Assembly: GCA_012839605.1 (NCBI GenBank)
Contig: DUNA01000077.1
Span: 1 to 43,281, forward strand
Source of the DNA: Bacteroidales bacterium
Lineage (GTDB): Bacteria; Bacteroidota; Bacteroidia; Bacteroidales; UBA932
Length of the DNA: 43,281 nt
Direction of reading: 5' to 3'
In this document: positions 8,424 to 15,347 of the stretch, in pieces
How the letters are laid out: the number at the start of each line of letters is the position of its first letter
Position numbering within the stretch: position 1 is the stretch's first letter
Position numbers and translations under genes: made by a program
The notes under the pieces: model-generated
Database searches by the model: none
The model's input: only the letters and a program-made list of their open reading frames with translations
What the model was told of the DNA's origin: nothing

Positions 8424-9058
8424 TGTAGCAATTGGTATGTGCGTGTTCCTGTTTTGCGAATGATACCTTCTTCTTCCAATTGACCAATGGCTCTTGTTAG
8501 AGCAGGTCGTGTAACACCAAACATGTCTGCCAGCTCCTGATGCGTGTGCGGTATGGAAAAAGGCTCCTTGTCCATACCGTGTGTCATATCCATAAAATAG
8601 GATCTGAGCTTGCTTTTGATGGTGCCAAAAGTAATCAGACGGAGTCGTTCAGAGAGGAATCGGCTTCTGTCAGAGATCTCTCTTAAGTAATTTTCAAGGA
8701 CTTTCTGGTTTTGTTGCATCATCTCTGAAAGATTTTTCCGGGGAATGGACAGAATGACGGAAGGTTCTATGGCAAAAATACTTACGGGCAAGTTGTTGTT
8801 GTTGGCGTATAGAAAAGCCGGTGCAACGGAGCGGGGCGCTTTGATTTCTTCTACGATTACTTTGGCTCCATCGGGGTTTGTCATTTCTGCACGCAGCATG
8901 CCTTCTATAACAATCAATAACGATTTGTAGGCATCTCCTTGTACAGCCACCAAGGCTCCCGTCGGGTAAGTATGCAGGCGATAGGCTTTGTCCAACAGAA
9001 GATCTACGAATGTTTGGTCAAGCCCTTTGAAAAGAGAAGCGTTGTAGAGACCTTTCAT
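8420..9058 (-). CDS. Crp/Fnr-family regulator, candidate HcpR
   Basis: A 212-residue regulator: N-terminal cyclic-nucleotide-binding-like beta-roll (PTGALVAVQGDAYKSLLIVIEGMLRAEM), long dimerisation helix, and a C-terminal winged helix with THQELADMFGVTRPALTRAIGQLEEEGII. No N-terminal Fnr-type cysteine cluster is present, so it is not an FeS Fnr. It is divergent from ferredoxin-hcp. By analogy with Porphyromonas HcpR, which controls hcp in nitrosative stress (established for that family), it may sense NO through heme (inference). The start is the ATG at 9058, seven bases from its promoter box; an in-frame TTG three codons upstream is ignored. Confidence 0.85.
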   Translation of the reverse strand: MKGLYNASLFKGLDQTFVDLLLDKAYRLHTYPTGALVAVQGDAYKSLLIVIEGMLRAEMTNPDGAKVIVEEIKAPRSVAPAFLYANNNNLPVSIFAIEPSVILSIPRKNLSEMMQQNQKVLENYLREISDRSRFLSERLRLITFGTIKSKLRSYFMDMTHGMDKEPFSIPHTHQELADMFGVTRPALTRAIGQLEEEGIIRKTGTRTYQLLQ

Positions 9059-9064
9059 AATGTA

Positions 9065-9072
9065 CAAATATA
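9065..9072 (-). promoter_or_regulatory. -7 box (TATATTTG) for crp/fnr gene
   Basis: TAnnTTTG on the minus strand, seven bases from the ATG. A TTTG at 9097-9094 lies 21 bases upstream as a candidate -33 element and falls inside the 9081-9102 palindrome, which suggests autorepression. Confidence 0.6.
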
Positions 9073-9080
9073 CGTGTTTT

Positions 9081-9102
9081 TACCATTTTGTAACAAATGG
9101 TA
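9081..9102. promoter_or_regulatory. Operator-like palindrome between crp/fnr and ferredoxin-hcp
   Basis: Perfect 8-bp arms TACCATTT and AAATGGTA flank the six-base centre TGTAAC. Size and symmetry fit a Crp/Fnr dimer site. It covers the putative -33 region of the regulator gene and is centred about 48 bp upstream of the inferred ferredoxin start, which lacks a -33 element of its own. Autorepression plus activation of ferredoxin-hcp is the simplest reading (inference). Confidence 0.55.
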
Positions 9103-9126
9103 CAAAAGCTTTTCGTGAAACTGTGC

Positions 9127-9134
9127 TAGTTTTG
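9127..9134 (+). promoter_or_regulatory. -7 box (TAGTTTTG) for ferredoxin gene
   Basis: TAnnTTTG match 17 bases before the ATG at 9152. No TTTG is found about 20 bases upstream, consistent with dependence on an activator. Confidence 0.5.
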
Positions 9135-9151
9135 CCAAGAATTTGATAAAC

Positions 9152-9949
9152 ATGAAAAGAACGATTATAAAAATTGATGAAGACCTTTGTGACGGCTGCG
9201 GTATTTGTGTAGAAGGATGCCATGAAGGAGCTCTGCAACTGGTAAATGGAAAAGCCGTCATAGTCAGCGACTTATATTGTGATGGATTGGGGGCTTGCAT
9301 TCCCGACTGTCCACAAGGGGCTATTTCTTTGGAAGAAAGAGAGGCCGAACCTTATGATGAAACGGCTGTTATGGAGCGTGTAGTACCTAAAGGGAAAGAT
9401 GTGATATTGGCGCATTTCAAACATTTGAAGGACCACGGAGAATTGGGTTTTTTACAAGAAGGTATTGACTATTTGAAAAAACACAACATAGAAGTAGATC
9501 TCTCTTCTTTGAAATTGGATCAACCCAAACCGAGACCCGTCACACCAGTCTATACCGTTGCTAATCAGCCTACTCGTCAGTTTCCTGTGCAGTTGCACTT
9601 GATCAACCCCATGAACTCTTTGTTTGCCGGAGCGCATTTGTTGCTGGCAGCCGACTGTTCCGGTTTTGTAGCTGAAGGATTTCACGAGCGTTTTATGAAG
9701 AACAAAGTGTTGGCCATAGCTTGTCCCAAATTGGATAGAAACTTAGATGCCTACGTAGAAAAATTGGCTGTTTTGATGGGACCGGGAGGCATAGAAACGT
9801 TGACGGTATTGGTAATGGAAGTACCTTGTTGTTCCGGGCTTATGAAGCTGGTGGGGATGGCAAGAGAACGGGCAGAACGGTACGTTCCCGTCAAAAAAAT
9901 TGTAATGGCTGCTTCCGGAGAAGTGAAATCAGAAGAATGGATACAATGA
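9152..9949 (+). CDS. Hcp-associated 4Fe-4S ferredoxin-domain protein
   Basis: A 265-residue protein with an N-terminal dicluster ferredoxin domain: [11 protein letters not shown] (Cys13, 16, 19, 23) and [11 protein letters not shown] (Cys43, 49, 53). The second cluster lacks the usual second cysteine (Leu46). The rest is a larger domain with further cysteines ([29 protein letters not shown]), pointing to additional metal or redox sites. Such proteins commonly sit beside hcp in anaerobes, where they are thought to pass electrons to Hcp (family context). The start is the ATG at 9152 (MKRTIIKID), not the in-frame TTG at 9143. Hcp follows after 49 bp with its own promoter box. Confidence 0.85.
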   Translation: MKRTIIKIDEDLCDGCGICVEGCHEGALQLVNGKAVIVSDLYCDGLGACIPDCPQGAISLEEREAEPYDETAVMERVVPKGKDVILAHFKHLKDHGELGFLQEGIDYLKKHNIEVDLSSLKLDQPKPRPVTPVYTVANQPTRQFPVQLHLINPMNSLFAGAHLLLAADCSGFVAEGFHERFMKNKVLAIACPKLDRNLDAYVEKLAVLMGPGGIETLTVLVMEVPCCSGLMKLVGMARERAERYVPVKKIVMAASGEVKSEEWIQ

Positions 9950-9964
9950 TCTTTTAATAATTTA

Positions 9965-9972
9965 TATATTTG
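9965..9972 (+). promoter_or_regulatory. -7 box (TATATTTG) for hcp
   Basis: TAnnTTTG in the 49-bp gap between ferredoxin and hcp, 26 bases before the hcp ATG. hcp may be transcribed alone as well as with the ferredoxin gene. Confidence 0.45.
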
Positions 9973-9998
9973 CGAACATTTTTAAAAAAGAAATTACT

Positions 9999-11624
9999 AT
10001 GAGCATGTTTTGTTATCAATGTCAGGAAACTGCACGCAATCAAGGATGTACGGTAAAAGGCGTATGCGGTAAAGAAGCCGGTACGGCTGCCTTGCAAGAC
10101 TTGTTGATTTACGTAACACGTGGTGTAGCCATTGTTCAAAGGGCTTTACGTCAAAAAGGAAAAGCCGACGATCAAGTGGACCACTACATAATGGATGCGT
10201 TGTTCTGCACCATTACCAACGCCAACTTTGACGACGAGGCTTTGACAGACCGTATTGAAAAAGGTTTTGCCTTGAAAAAAGATTTGTTGGCATTGGCTGA
10301 AAAAGAAGGCGTTCAAGTTCCCGACATGCCGGAAATTGCTTTAGATATTCAAAAAGCAGATTACATAACCCATGCAGCTTCTATTGGAGTATTGAGTGAG
10401 TCCAACGAAGACATTCGTTCCCTGAAACAATTGACCGTATACGGTTTAAAAGGTATGGCGGCTTATGCAGAGCATGCTGCCAACTTGGGACACGAAGAAA
10501 GCAGTCTGTATGCGTTTATGGAAGAAGCGCTGTATCAAGTGTCACGTACAGATATCCCTGTAGATGAGCTTATTGCATTGGTGTTAAAAACAGGAGAATA
10601 CGGCGTGCAAGCTATGGCGTTGTTGGATAAAGCCAATACATTGGCCTATGGAAATCCGGAAATAACCAAAGTAAACATTGGTGTAGGAAAGAACCCCGGT
10701 ATCCTTATCAGTGGTCACGACCTGAAAGATATGGAAGAATTGCTGGAACAAACGGCCGGTACAGGAGTTGATGTATATACGCACGGAGAAATGCTTCCTG
10801 CCAACTATTATCCTGCATTCAAAAAGTATCCCCACTTTATTGGAAACTACGGAAACGCTTGGTGGAAGCAACGTGAAGAATTTGAAGCCTTTAACGGAGT
10901 TATTCTCTTTACGACAAACTGTATAGTTCCTCTGGCAAAAGATGCTTCCTATTTGGATAGGATGTATACGACCGGTTCTTCAGGATATCCCGGTGCCAAG
11001 CACATTCCGGCACGTGAGGAAGGCGGCAAAAAAGATTTTTCAGAATTGATTGAAAAAGCCAAAACATGCCAGCCTCCCACAGAGATTGAAAAAGGCGAAA
11101 TCGTAGGCGGTTTTGCTCACCATCAAGTATTGGCCTTGGCTGATCAAGTAGTAGAAGCCGTGAAAACAGGTGCCATCAAACGTTTTGTAGTCATGGCCGG
11201 ATGTGACGGTCGCCATAAGAGCCGTGAATACTATACAGACTATGCATTGGCCTTACCCAAGGACAATGTGATTTTGACAGCAGGATGCGCCAAGTACAGG
11301 TACAACAAACTGCCGTTGGGTGATATCAATGGCATTCCCCGCGTTCTTGACGCCGGACAATGTAACGATAGCTACTCATTGGTAGTGATTGCTTTGGCTC
11401 TGCAAAAGGCCTTTGGTTTGGACAGCGTAAACGACCTGCCTATTTTCTACAACATTGCCTGGTACGAACAAAAAGCCGTGATTGTATTGTTGGCGTTGCT
11501 CAGCTTGGGTGTCAAAAATATCCACCTGGGACCCACATTGCCGGCCTTCTTATCTCCCACCGTAGTAAACGTACTGGTAGAAAAGTTTGGAATTGGGCCA
11601 CAACCTGAACTGGATGTAGCGTAA
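9999..11624 (+). CDS. hcp: Hydroxylamine reductase / hybrid cluster protein
   Basis: 541 residues, the usual Hcp size. The N-terminal cluster motif is Cys5-x2-Cys8-x8-Cys17-x5-Cys23, the spacing of strict-anaerobe Hcp. Hybrid-cluster ligand regions include [66 protein letters not shown] and GQCNDSYS. It reduces hydroxylamine and acts as an NO reductase in nitrosative-stress defence (established for the family) in the cytoplasm. Together with the ferredoxin and the divergent Crp/Fnr regulator it forms a self-contained NO-response unit. Confidence 0.97.
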   Translation: MSMFCYQCQETARNQGCTVKGVCGKEAGTAALQDLLIYVTRGVAIVQRALRQKGKADDQVDHYIMDALFCTITNANFDDEALTDRIEKGFALKKDLLALAEKEGVQVPDMPEIALDIQKADYITHAASIGVLSESNEDIRSLKQLTVYGLKGMAAYAEHAANLGHEESSLYAFMEEALYQVSRTDIPVDELIALVLKTGEYGVQAMALLDKANTLAYGNPEITKVNIGVGKNPGILISGHDLKDMEELLEQTAGTGVDVYTHGEMLPANYYPAFKKYPHFIGNYGNAWWKQREEFEAFNGVILFTTNCIVPLAKDASYLDRMYTTGSSGYPGAKHIPAREEGGKKDFSELIEKAKTCQPPTEIEKGEIVGGFAHHQVLALADQVVEAVKTGAIKRFVVMAGCDGRHKSREYYTDYALALPKDNVILTAGCAKYRYNKLPLGDINGIPRVLDAGQCNDSYSLVVIALALQKAFGLDSVNDLPIFYNIAWYEQKAVIVLLALLSLGVKNIHLGPTLPAFLSPTVVNVLVEKFGIGPQPELDVA

Positions 11625-11642
11625 GGATTCAATAACTTACAT

Positions 11643-12362
11643 TCAACGACGATGATGTCCGGATATCCAAAAGATTCCGGACATTATTATATACAGACCA
11701 CAGCAACACAACAACATAAGGGAGACATGTCTGCCTGTCAAGGCTATTACCGGAACGGAAACAGCACAAAGCAAAAGAAAGGAAAAAGGTATGGCGTTCT
11801 CTTTGAAAGAAAGATTTTTGAACTTTAAGGAGAACATAGGGATGTTGCTTATCAGAAGTGCTGAAAGCAACACGGTTAGGGCAGGGATAACCCACCAAGA
11901 CGCAAACCAACTTTGCCAGACACTGCTGTGTTGGGTGTACAATACCATAGATGCTACCAATAAAGCCGATGTGGGGGTAGGCAATCCCAGAAAGTGTTTC
12001 GTTTGACGGGTGTCTACGTTAAATTTGGCAAGCCGTACGGCAGAAAAAAGAACCAATATAAAAGGAAGAAAAGACATCCATTCCAAGGGAGCTGCTTGAC
12101 GATAGACAGAGTACATCATAAAAGAGGGCAACAAGCCAAAGCTCACGACATCTGAAAGAGAGTCCAATTCTTTTCCCATAGGGGAGTATGCTTTGAGCAT
12201 ACGGGCAGCAAAGCCGTCTAAGAAATCAAAAACAGAGGCAACCACCATAAGCCAAAAAGCCGTAGTAAGGTTGCCTCTGCATACAAAAACAATCCCCAAA
12301 GCACCGCACAACATGTTTAACGATGTGATGGCATTGGGGATATGTTTTGTAATCTTTCTCAA
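11643..12362 (-). CDS. pssA: CDP-diacylglycerol--serine O-phosphatidyltransferase
   Basis: Membrane enzyme making phosphatidylserine, the precursor of phosphatidylethanolamine. 239 residues with the CDP-alcohol phosphatidyltransferase motif: DGFAARMLKAYSPMGKELDSLSD (Asp-Gly-x2-Ala-Arg ... Gly-x3-Asp-x3-Asp) near res 46-70, split here as DGFAAR and GKELDSLSD, and six hydrophobic segments. The only start consistent with the conserved N-terminus (KHIPNAITSLNMLCG) is a TTG at 12362. That TTG overlaps the TGA stop of the upstream peptidase as TTGA, so a non-ATG, translationally coupled start is likely. The gene converges on hcp. Confidence 0.93.
   Translation of the reverse strand: MRKITKHIPNAITSLNMLCGALGIVFVCRGNLTTAFWLMVVASVFDFLDGFAARMLKAYSPMGKELDSLSDVVSFGLLPSFMMYSVYRQAAPLEWMSFLPFILVLFSAVRLAKFNVDTRQTKHFLGLPTPTSALLVASMVLYTQHSSVWQSWFASWWVIPALTVLLSALLISNIPMFSLKFKNLSFKENAIPFSFLLLCAVSVPVIALTGRHVSLMLLCCCGLYIIMSGIFWISGHHRR
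11655..11684. repeat. Hairpin at hcp/pssA convergent ends
   Basis: Nine-base arms ATGTCCGGA (11655-11663) and TCCGGACAT (11676-11684) around a 12-base loop, located 30 bp after the hcp stop and inside the last codons of pssA. No T-run follows on either strand, so it is at most a weak terminator or 3'-end stabiliser. Confidence 0.5.
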
Positions 12363-13435
12363 AATCCTAATTTTTTCCTGATGTTTTTGGGAACGGCGTC
12401 TTTATGCAACATGTAGGACAAGCCGCGGGCTTTGAAGTAATTTTCCGACATGTATATGTAGCCGTCGTGAGCGCCTGTGGTTCCGTACGAGTTTTTAGTA
12501 ATGTAGTACGTTACTCCGTATTGGTCGCGGACAATGCCTGTGGTGTGCATCAGGTGATCGTCCGGAGATTTGAACGTTTGGTACATGTCCTGACGGATTT
12601 CCTGAGTAACATCCAGCTCTTCATCGCTGCCTTCCTTAATCGGTTCTAGAGCCAAACCGGTTTTCTGCGAAAAATTTTTGGTGAGCGTACCGTCCCAGGC
12701 AAGGGTGTACCCTTGGGTAAGTGCATGGTCTGCTATGGCCATGAATTCGTCCAATGGTACGTTATAGTACAGTGCATGCTCCCAGTTGTCGGGGACTTCA
12801 AAAGGAACTTCTTGATAGAAAGGATGGTGTGTATAACTGGTGATTTCTACGTAATCCTCCATATTCAATCCCAGGTAGCTGACAAAGGAGAGGGGGGTAT
12901 GCTCCTTTCCTTCGTAAACAAAGGTTTCGGGAACTTCACCCAAGTATATGTCCAGAGCGGCTTCCAGCATAAGGGCTGCTTGCGGGTTGAAGTTGCGCAT
13001 CCTGATGGGGACTTCTGCCATGGCATTGATGTAGCCTTGCAGTTCTATATGGTTATGAACGTCAGATTCATAGTTGATGCCCGGGTAAAGAGAAAGCGGC
13101 ATAAGTCCGTATTTTGCCACCGAACGTGTTGCGGTATGGCTGAGCGAGCCCGGACCCAGGTTGCCTTTGCCTCTTCTTAAGTAATTGTCAAAGTACCTTG
13201 TTTTGTAGACTCCACGTACCGTGTACATTACAGACAGGTCCAGAGGCTCTTTGCCCATCCTTATCAATTCACTTTCCAATAAGGATAACGTAGCAAAGCA
13301 CCAGCAGGTTCCGGTGCGTCCCTGATGTTTGGCTTCTGTGTGTGGATTGTCAACTACTTTTGTAAATTGGTATTGCTGTGCGGCCAGCGCTCCTGTTAGA
13401 AGAAGCGCTACCAGCAGTGTCAACGTTTTTCTCAT
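12359..13435 (-). CDS. Secreted C1-family (bleomycin hydrolase-like) cysteine peptidase
   Basis: 358 residues with a cleavable signal peptide (TLTLLVALLLTGALAAQ). Papain-like C1B catalytic elements: oxyanion Gln and nucleophile in HQGRTGTCWCFA (Cys44), catalytic His in SPDDHLMHTTG, Asn in ITKNSYGTTG. Compared with its neighbour, the KNSWG tryptophan is Tyr and DHGM is DHLM. It is a paralogue of the gene just upstream (4 bp away), so the pair is a tandem duplication. Likely a periplasmic or exported aminopeptidase used in peptide nutrition; the exact specificity is not predictable. Confidence 0.88.
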   Translation of the reverse strand: MRKTLTLLVALLLTGALAAQQYQFTKVVDNPHTEAKHQGRTGTCWCFATLSLLESELIRMGKEPLDLSVMYTVRGVYKTRYFDNYLRRGKGNLGPGSLSHTATRSVAKYGLMPLSLYPGINYESDVHNHIELQGYINAMAEVPIRMRNFNPQAALMLEAALDIYLGEVPETFVYEGKEHTPLSFVSYLGLNMEDYVEITSYTHHPFYQEVPFEVPDNWEHALYYNVPLDEFMAIADHALTQGYTLAWDGTLTKNFSQKTGLALEPIKEGSDEELDVTQEIRQDMYQTFKSPDDHLMHTTGIVRDQYGVTYYITKNSYGTTGAHDGYIYMSENYFKARGLSYMLHKDAVPKNIRKKLGF

Positions 13436-13439
13436 ATTC

Positions 13440-14636
13440 TTACAGATTTATTTTTTTACGAATAGCTTTTGGGATGGCGTTTTTATGTACCTGAATGTCC
13501 ATGGTTTTGTATTGTACAAATTTTTCAGATACGTACCATAATCCTTTGTAATTGCCGGCTTCACCCCAAGAATTCTTTACCATATAATACTTAGTACCGT
13601 TTTGGTCTTTGGCAATACCGTAAATCTGCATGCCGTGGTCGTCTGTGGTCTGTTTGTTATCGTAAGCTTCTTGACGCATTTCCTGGGTTACTTCTTTAAT
13701 CTCTGCTACGGGACCGGTCAAATTTCTGAACGCATTGCTTCTTTCCATAGCGGACATCTGCAACCATCTGGCTTGGTCCGATCCTACCATTTCTGACGGT
13801 TCTGTTGTGGGGTACATGGCAATTCCTGTTCTTCCAAAGCCCATTTCAGACACGTCGGATGCCCAAAGTACCGTATATCCGTTCATAATGGCGTTGTCAA
13901 TGACTTCCATCATCTCTTCCATAGGCAGGTTCCAATATTGGCCCCACAGCCAGTTGTCAGCTACTTCTATAGCAAATTGGGTGTAGAAGGGATGGTGTGT
14001 GAAGGAAGTAATGTTTACATAATCGTCCGGATTGAAACCCAACGATGATGCAAAAGATTTTGGAGTATATTCTTTGCCTTCGTATGTAAACGTTTCCGGC
14101 ATTTCTCCCAAATAAGCATCTATGGCTCCTTGCAAAGCTCTTTTCCAGGCCGTGGACAATTTTCTGTTGGGGTTTCTTTTGACTCCGTCAACCATGCCTT
14201 TCAATACGGCTGCCAATTCTCCGTGCATATGCATGTCTTCACCGTAATTGAGTCCGGGCATGACCTCGTCGGGTACAATGCCGTATTTACGAATGATATG
14301 CAAGTAGTCGTCAAACGCTCCACCTTGAGCAAAATTTAAAAACCCATCAAGGCGTATGTACCTTTCTGCTTTTTCTTTATACGTTCCCGAAACAATGAAC
14401 ATTTCCGACAGGTCGTACTCTCCTTTGCCCATGCGCAGGAGTTCAGATTCCATAAATCCTAAGGATGCAAAACACCAACACGTTCCCGTATTGCTTTGAT
14501 TTTTAACAGAAGTGATGGGGTTTTCTTTAACCACCGTAAATTGAAAACCTTCGTTTGCTTTTTTGTCGTTCTCTTGTGCTTGCAAACCAAAAGAAAGCAA
14601 CGAAAGTGTGATGATACTAAGAAAGACTTTTTTCAT
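13440..14636 (-). CDS. Secreted C1-family (bleomycin hydrolase-like) cysteine peptidase
   Basis: 398 residues with signal peptide ending SFGLQAQ. Catalytic elements: KNQSNTGTCWCFAS (Cys53), His in TTDDHGMQIYG and Asn in MVKNSWGEAG. This pair matches Bacteroidales secreted aminopeptidase C-like proteins. It begins 12 bp after queE with no promoter box between them, so queE, both peptidases and pssA probably share one transcript. It carries about 40 more residues than the downstream paralogue, mainly an insertion around res 255-300. Confidence 0.9.
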   Translation of the reverse strand: MKKVFLSIITLSLLSFGLQAQENDKKANEGFQFTVVKENPITSVKNQSNTGTCWCFASLGFMESELLRMGKGEYDLSEMFIVSGTYKEKAERYIRLDGFLNFAQGGAFDDYLHIIRKYGIVPDEVMPGLNYGEDMHMHGELAAVLKGMVDGVKRNPNRKLSTAWKRALQGAIDAYLGEMPETFTYEGKEYTPKSFASSLGFNPDDYVNITSFTHHPFYTQFAIEVADNWLWGQYWNLPMEEMMEVIDNAIMNGYTVLWASDVSEMGFGRTGIAMYPTTEPSEMVGSDQARWLQMSAMERSNAFRNLTGPVAEIKEVTQEMRQEAYDNKQTTDDHGMQIYGIAKDQNGTKYYMVKNSWGEAGNYKGLWYVSEKFVQYKTMDIQVHKNAIPKAIRKKINL

Positions 14637-14648
14637 AAAAATTGTTGT

Positions 14649-15269
14649 TTAAGGTATGTGAATGTATTTGTGTGTTTGTAAAGACAATTTCCAGACGGGG
14701 TTGGCTTTTATGTACGCTACGATATGCGGCAAAATAGCTTCTCTGCGGCTCCATTCCGGTTGCAAATATAAGCGGCAATCGGGATGTACTTTCTGGCGAT
14801 TAAACTCTGCCCATTCCATATCTAAAGGACCCGTTATGATGATTTTCAATTCGTTGGCCATGGGATAACATTCCGGCAGAGGAGGTCTGTTTTGTTTGGG
14901 TGACAAACAAATCCAATCCATTTTTCCGGAAAGAGGATAAGACCCGGAAGTTTCCAGATGCAATTCCATGCCTTCTTTTTTCAGTCCATCGCATAAAGGA
15001 CCTAATGGATAGCTGAGCGGCTCTCCGCCTGTAATCACTACGGTACGAGCAGGCGATTGTACAACTCGGGAAATAATAGCATCTACGGGAACGGGAGGGA
15101 ACAGCGAGGGGTTCCATGTATACTTGGAATCACACCAGGAGCAGCCTATGTCGCAACCTCCCAGCCTGATAAAGTATGCCGCTTTGCCTGTATGAAATCC
15201 TTCCCCTTGGAGGGTGTAAAAATCTTCTGCCAAAGGAAGCAGTCTGCCTTCATCCAAAAGCGAATTCAT
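14649..15269 (-). CDS. queE: 7-carboxy-7-deazaguanine synthase (radical SAM)
   Basis: Converts 6-carboxy-5,6,7,8-tetrahydropterin to 7-carboxy-7-deazaguanine for queuosine synthesis. 206 residues. Radical-SAM Cys motif GGCDIGCSWCDSKYTW (Cys39, Cys43, Cys46), preceded by the substrate motif FYTLQGEGFHTG and followed by ITGGEPLSYP. The start ATG is five bases from a TACATTTG box. It is the first gene of a probable operon with two peptidases and pssA, an unusual partnership, and no other queuosine gene is in view. Confidence 0.95.
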   Translation of the reverse strand: MNSLLDEGRLLPLAEDFYTLQGEGFHTGKAAYFIRLGGCDIGCSWCDSKYTWNPSLFPPVPVDAIISRVVQSPARTVVITGGEPLSYPLGPLCDGLKKEGMELHLETSGSYPLSGKMDWICLSPKQNRPPLPECYPMANELKIIITGPLDMEWAEFNRQKVHPDCRLYLQPEWSRREAILPHIVAYIKANPVWKLSLQTHKYIHIP

Positions 15270-15273
15270 AACA

Positions 15274-15281
15274 CAAATGTA
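15274..15281 (-). promoter_or_regulatory. -7 box (TACATTTG) for queE operon
   Basis: TAnnTTTG on the minus strand whose G lies five bases from the queE ATG. Predicts a leaderless transcript. Confidence 0.6.
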
Positions 15282-15304
15282 AAGAATAATTGTGACATTT
15301 TGTC

Positions 15305-15322
15305 AGCCAAATGCGTTTGGCT
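15305..15322 (+). promoter_or_regulatory. Inverted repeat upstream of clpB
   Basis: Perfect 7-bp arms AGCCAAA and TTTGGCT with loop TGCG, ending 25 bases before the clpB ATG. It contains TGCGTTTG, a one-mismatch version of the promoter box. It could be a heat-shock operator or a 5'-leader hairpin; no known repressor signature is recognised. Confidence 0.4.
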
Positions 15323-15347
15323 CAAGGTTTGCCCCGGTAAAAGTACT

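Noticed and set aside
9143-9151. TTG start for the ferredoxin gene (and similar TTG starts for araC, crp/fnr and M28)
   Set aside because: In each case a nearby in-frame ATG fits the family N-terminus and the promoter spacing better; the pssA TTG is kept because no such ATG exists.
11655-11684. Hairpin after hcp as an intrinsic terminator
   Set aside because: No T-run follows on either strand; kept only as an inverted repeat.
12359-14636. Tandem C1 peptidases as one frameshifted gene
   Set aside because: Each has its own signal peptide, Cys, His and Asn; they are paralogues.
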